Source of the DNA: Oleiagrimonas soli
GTDB taxonomy: Bacteria > Pseudomonadota > Gammaproteobacteria > Xanthomonadales > Rhodanobacteraceae
DNA length: 64,000 bases
Direction: 5' to 3'
Assembly: GCF_000761445.1 (NCBI RefSeq)
Contig: NZ_KN196470.1
Coordinates: 1,410,823-1,474,822, forward strand
Made by a program: the position numbers and the translations under genes
Notes under the pieces: generated by a model
What the model was told of the DNA's origin: nothing
Database searches by the model: none
The model's input: the letters and a program-made list of their open reading frames with translations, nothing else
Part shown: piece after piece, positions 62,774 through 64,000 of the stretch
How the letters are laid out: each line of letters begins with the position of its first letter
Position numbering within the stretch: position 1 is the stretch's first letter

Positions 62774-63871
62774 ATGAATCTTCTCGATAGCACGCTCGAA
62801 CACCTCAAGGCGCTGGTCGGCTTCGACACGCGCAACCCGCCGCGTGCCATCGGCACCGACGGCATCTTCGACTATCTGCAGGCGCAGCTGCCGGACTTCG
62901 ACTGCACGCTGACCGACCACGGCGCGGGCGCGGTCAGCCTGCTGGCCGTGCGCGGCACGCCGCGGCTGCTGTTCAACGTGCATCTGGACACGGTGCCGGA
63001 TTCGCCGCGCTGGACCGCCAGCCCGTTCGAGCTGCGCATCGGCGACGACCGCGCGACGGCGCTGGGCGCCTGCGACATCAAGGGCGCGGCGGCGGCGATG
63101 CTGGCGGTGGCGCAGGCGGGCGCGGGCGATTGCGCGTTCCTGTTCTCCACCGATGAGGAAGCCAACGACGCGCGCTGCGTGCCCAACTTCGTGCGCGAAC
63201 CGCACGACTACGAAGCCGTGATCGTGGCCGAACCGACCCGCTGCGAGGCGGTACTCGCGCATCGCGGCATTCACTCGGTGCGCATGCGCTTCGCCGGCCG
63301 TGCCGGACACGCCTCGGGCGAGCAGAAGGCGTCCGACAGCGCGCTGCATCAGGCCGTGCGCTGGGGCAGCCGCGCGCTGGACTACGTCGAGGCGCAGGCG
63401 CATCACCGCTTCGGCGGCATGACCGGTCTGCGTTTCAACCTCGGCCGCATCGAGGGCGGCATCAAAGCCAATGTCATCGCGCCCGAGGCGGAGCTCAAGT
63501 TCGGCTTTCGGCCGCTGCCGTCGATGGACCCCGACGCGCTGCTGAGGACGTTCCACGATCTGGCCGATCCGCATCCGGCCGAATTCGAGGAGACCTTCCG
63601 CGGCCCGTCGCTGCCGGCCGGCGACATTGCCGCCGCCGAGTCGCGTCGCCTCGCCGCGCGCGATCTGGCCGACGAACTCGGACTGCCGATCGGCAACGCG
63701 GTCGACTTCTGGACCGAGGCCTCGCTGTTCTCCGCGGCCGGCTACACGACCATGGTGTTCGGTCCGGGCGACATCGCCCAGGCACACACCGCCGACGAAT
63801 GGGTGGCGCTGGACCAGCTCGCCGCCTACGTCGGTCACCTGCAACGCATCATTCACGATGGACATGCATAA
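62774..63871 (+). CDS. argE: Acetylcitrulline/acetylornithine deacetylase
   Basis: A 365-residue M20 metallopeptidase-type deacetylase. Metal ligands are in FNVHLDTVPDSP (His, Asp), ACDIKGA (Asp), STDEEAND with the catalytic Glu-Glu, VIVAEPTRCEAV and the last His in the region QAHTADEWV. In Xanthomonas the enzyme acts on N-acetyl-L-citrulline, the product of the argF' enzyme encoded here, so it closes the acetylated route. It follows the REP pair and overlaps the next gene by up to 14 bases. Confidence 0.95.
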   Translation: MNLLDSTLEHLKALVGFDTRNPPRAIGTDGIFDYLQAQLPDFDCTLTDHGAGAVSLLAVRGTPRLLFNVHLDTVPDSPRWTASPFELRIGDDRATALGACDIKGAAAAMLAVAQAGAGDCAFLFSTDEEANDARCVPNFVREPHDYEAVIVAEPTRCEAVLAHRGIHSVRMRFAGRAGHASGEQKASDSALHQAVRWGSRALDYVEAQAHHRFGGMTGLRFNLGRIEGGIKANVIAPEAELKFGFRPLPSMDPDALLRTFHDLADPHPAEFEETFRGPSLPAGDIAAAESRRLAARDLADELGLPIGNAVDFWTEASLFSAAGYTTMVFGPGDIAQAHTADEWVALDQLAAYVGHLQRIIHDGHA

Positions 63872-64000
63872 GACGACGATGGATACGCACAAGAACACGC
63901 GACAGACGATCGTCCGTCTGCTCTCCTCGATGGGCAGCGCCAAGGAGATCCAGCAGTATCTCAAGCGCTTCTCGCAGCTCGACGCCAAACGCTTCGCCGT
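63858..64000 (+). CDS. argB: Acetylglutamate kinase/synthase, N-terminal part (cut by window edge)
   Basis: The visible 47 residues begin with M-D-M-H-K and reach KEIQQYLKRFSQLDAKRFAV. This matches the start of the Xanthomonadales acetylglutamate kinase, a form that also carries acetylglutamate synthase activity in a C-terminal domain, which would be beyond the window. Possible starts are ATG 63858, 63864 or 63879; the first two overlap argE. The kinase motifs themselves are not visible, so the call rests on this N-terminal block and on the position after argE. Confidence 0.8.
   Translation, partial: MDMHKTTMDTHKNTRQTIVRLLSSMGSAKEIQQYLKRFSQLDAKRFA

Overview
This 64-kb window of GC-rich, densely packed, single-copy housekeeping and membrane genes looks like chromosome from a gammaproteobacterium of the order Lysobacterales (Xanthomonadales). 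The best evidence is the arginine block at the right end. It encodes an N-acetylornithine carbamoyltransferase with Glu92 and Lys302 in the same positions as the Xanthomonas enzyme, followed by argG, an acetylcitrulline-type argE and the start of the kinase-type argB. A FimX-like degenerate GGDEF/EAL protein, a fused branched-chain 2-oxoacid dehydrogenase E1, a 1,653-residue glutamate dehydrogenase and a DksA with a long Lys/Ala-rich N-terminus agree with this. I see no rRNA, tRNA, CRISPR array, prophage or insertion sequence.

Layout. 1-5.2 kb: a partial amino-acid permease, a NUDIX hydrolase ending in a perfect 67-bp tandem duplication, then a leftward thiamine-uptake unit (TPP riboswitch, TonB-dependent receptor, PnuC-type permease) with a kinase-like gene beside it. 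5.4-11 kb: a small trimeric autotransporter, an AEC permease, a membrane protein with two L7/L12-like repeats, Hsp15, a response regulator, Ffh and an acetyltransferase. 11.2-13.3 kb: the ribosomal/tRNA operon rpsP-rimM-trmD-rplS. 13.4-19.1 kb: a BlaI/M56-protease pair with twin operators, the FimX-like protein, and divergent epmB and efp. 19.2-29 kb: mtaD, yciI-like, ubiG, a MupP/Gph-like phosphatase, a degenerate phytoene-synthase-fold protein, folE2, an acyl-CoA dehydrogenase, a GNAT protein, a GST and the fused E1. 29-33.6 kb: a leftward moxR-DUF58-transglutaminase operon followed by an Slp lipoprotein. 33.6-40.2 kb: a GT39-type glycosyltransferase, yceF, yceD-rpmF and fabH-fabD-fabG. 40.3-46.7 kb: an RND pump with its adaptor, and a CHASE3/GAF/GGDEF diguanylate cyclase. 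46.9-58.9 kb: giant NAD-GDH, nadK, 5'-nucleotidase, M23 peptidase with yidD, dksA, sufE, cysS and a glycine-zipper protein. 59.2-64 kb: argF', paiB, an OsmC-like gene, argG, a REP-like inverted repeat, argE and partial argB.

Several genes fit together. The thiamine-uptake unit could supply TPP to the fused E1 enzyme. That E1 would make branched acyl-CoA primers of the kind FabH uses in iso-fatty-acid producers. EpmB modifies EF-P. The arg genes form a near-continuous acetylated-intermediate pathway. Most of the window is ordinary core genome. The observations most worth a second look are the K/A-rich DksA, which lacks most of its zinc ligands and has an internal start candidate; the membrane-anchored L7/L12-like repeat protein; the BlaI-regulated M56/TonB-C protein; the thiamine unit; and the small repeats at 946-1079 and 62571-62727.
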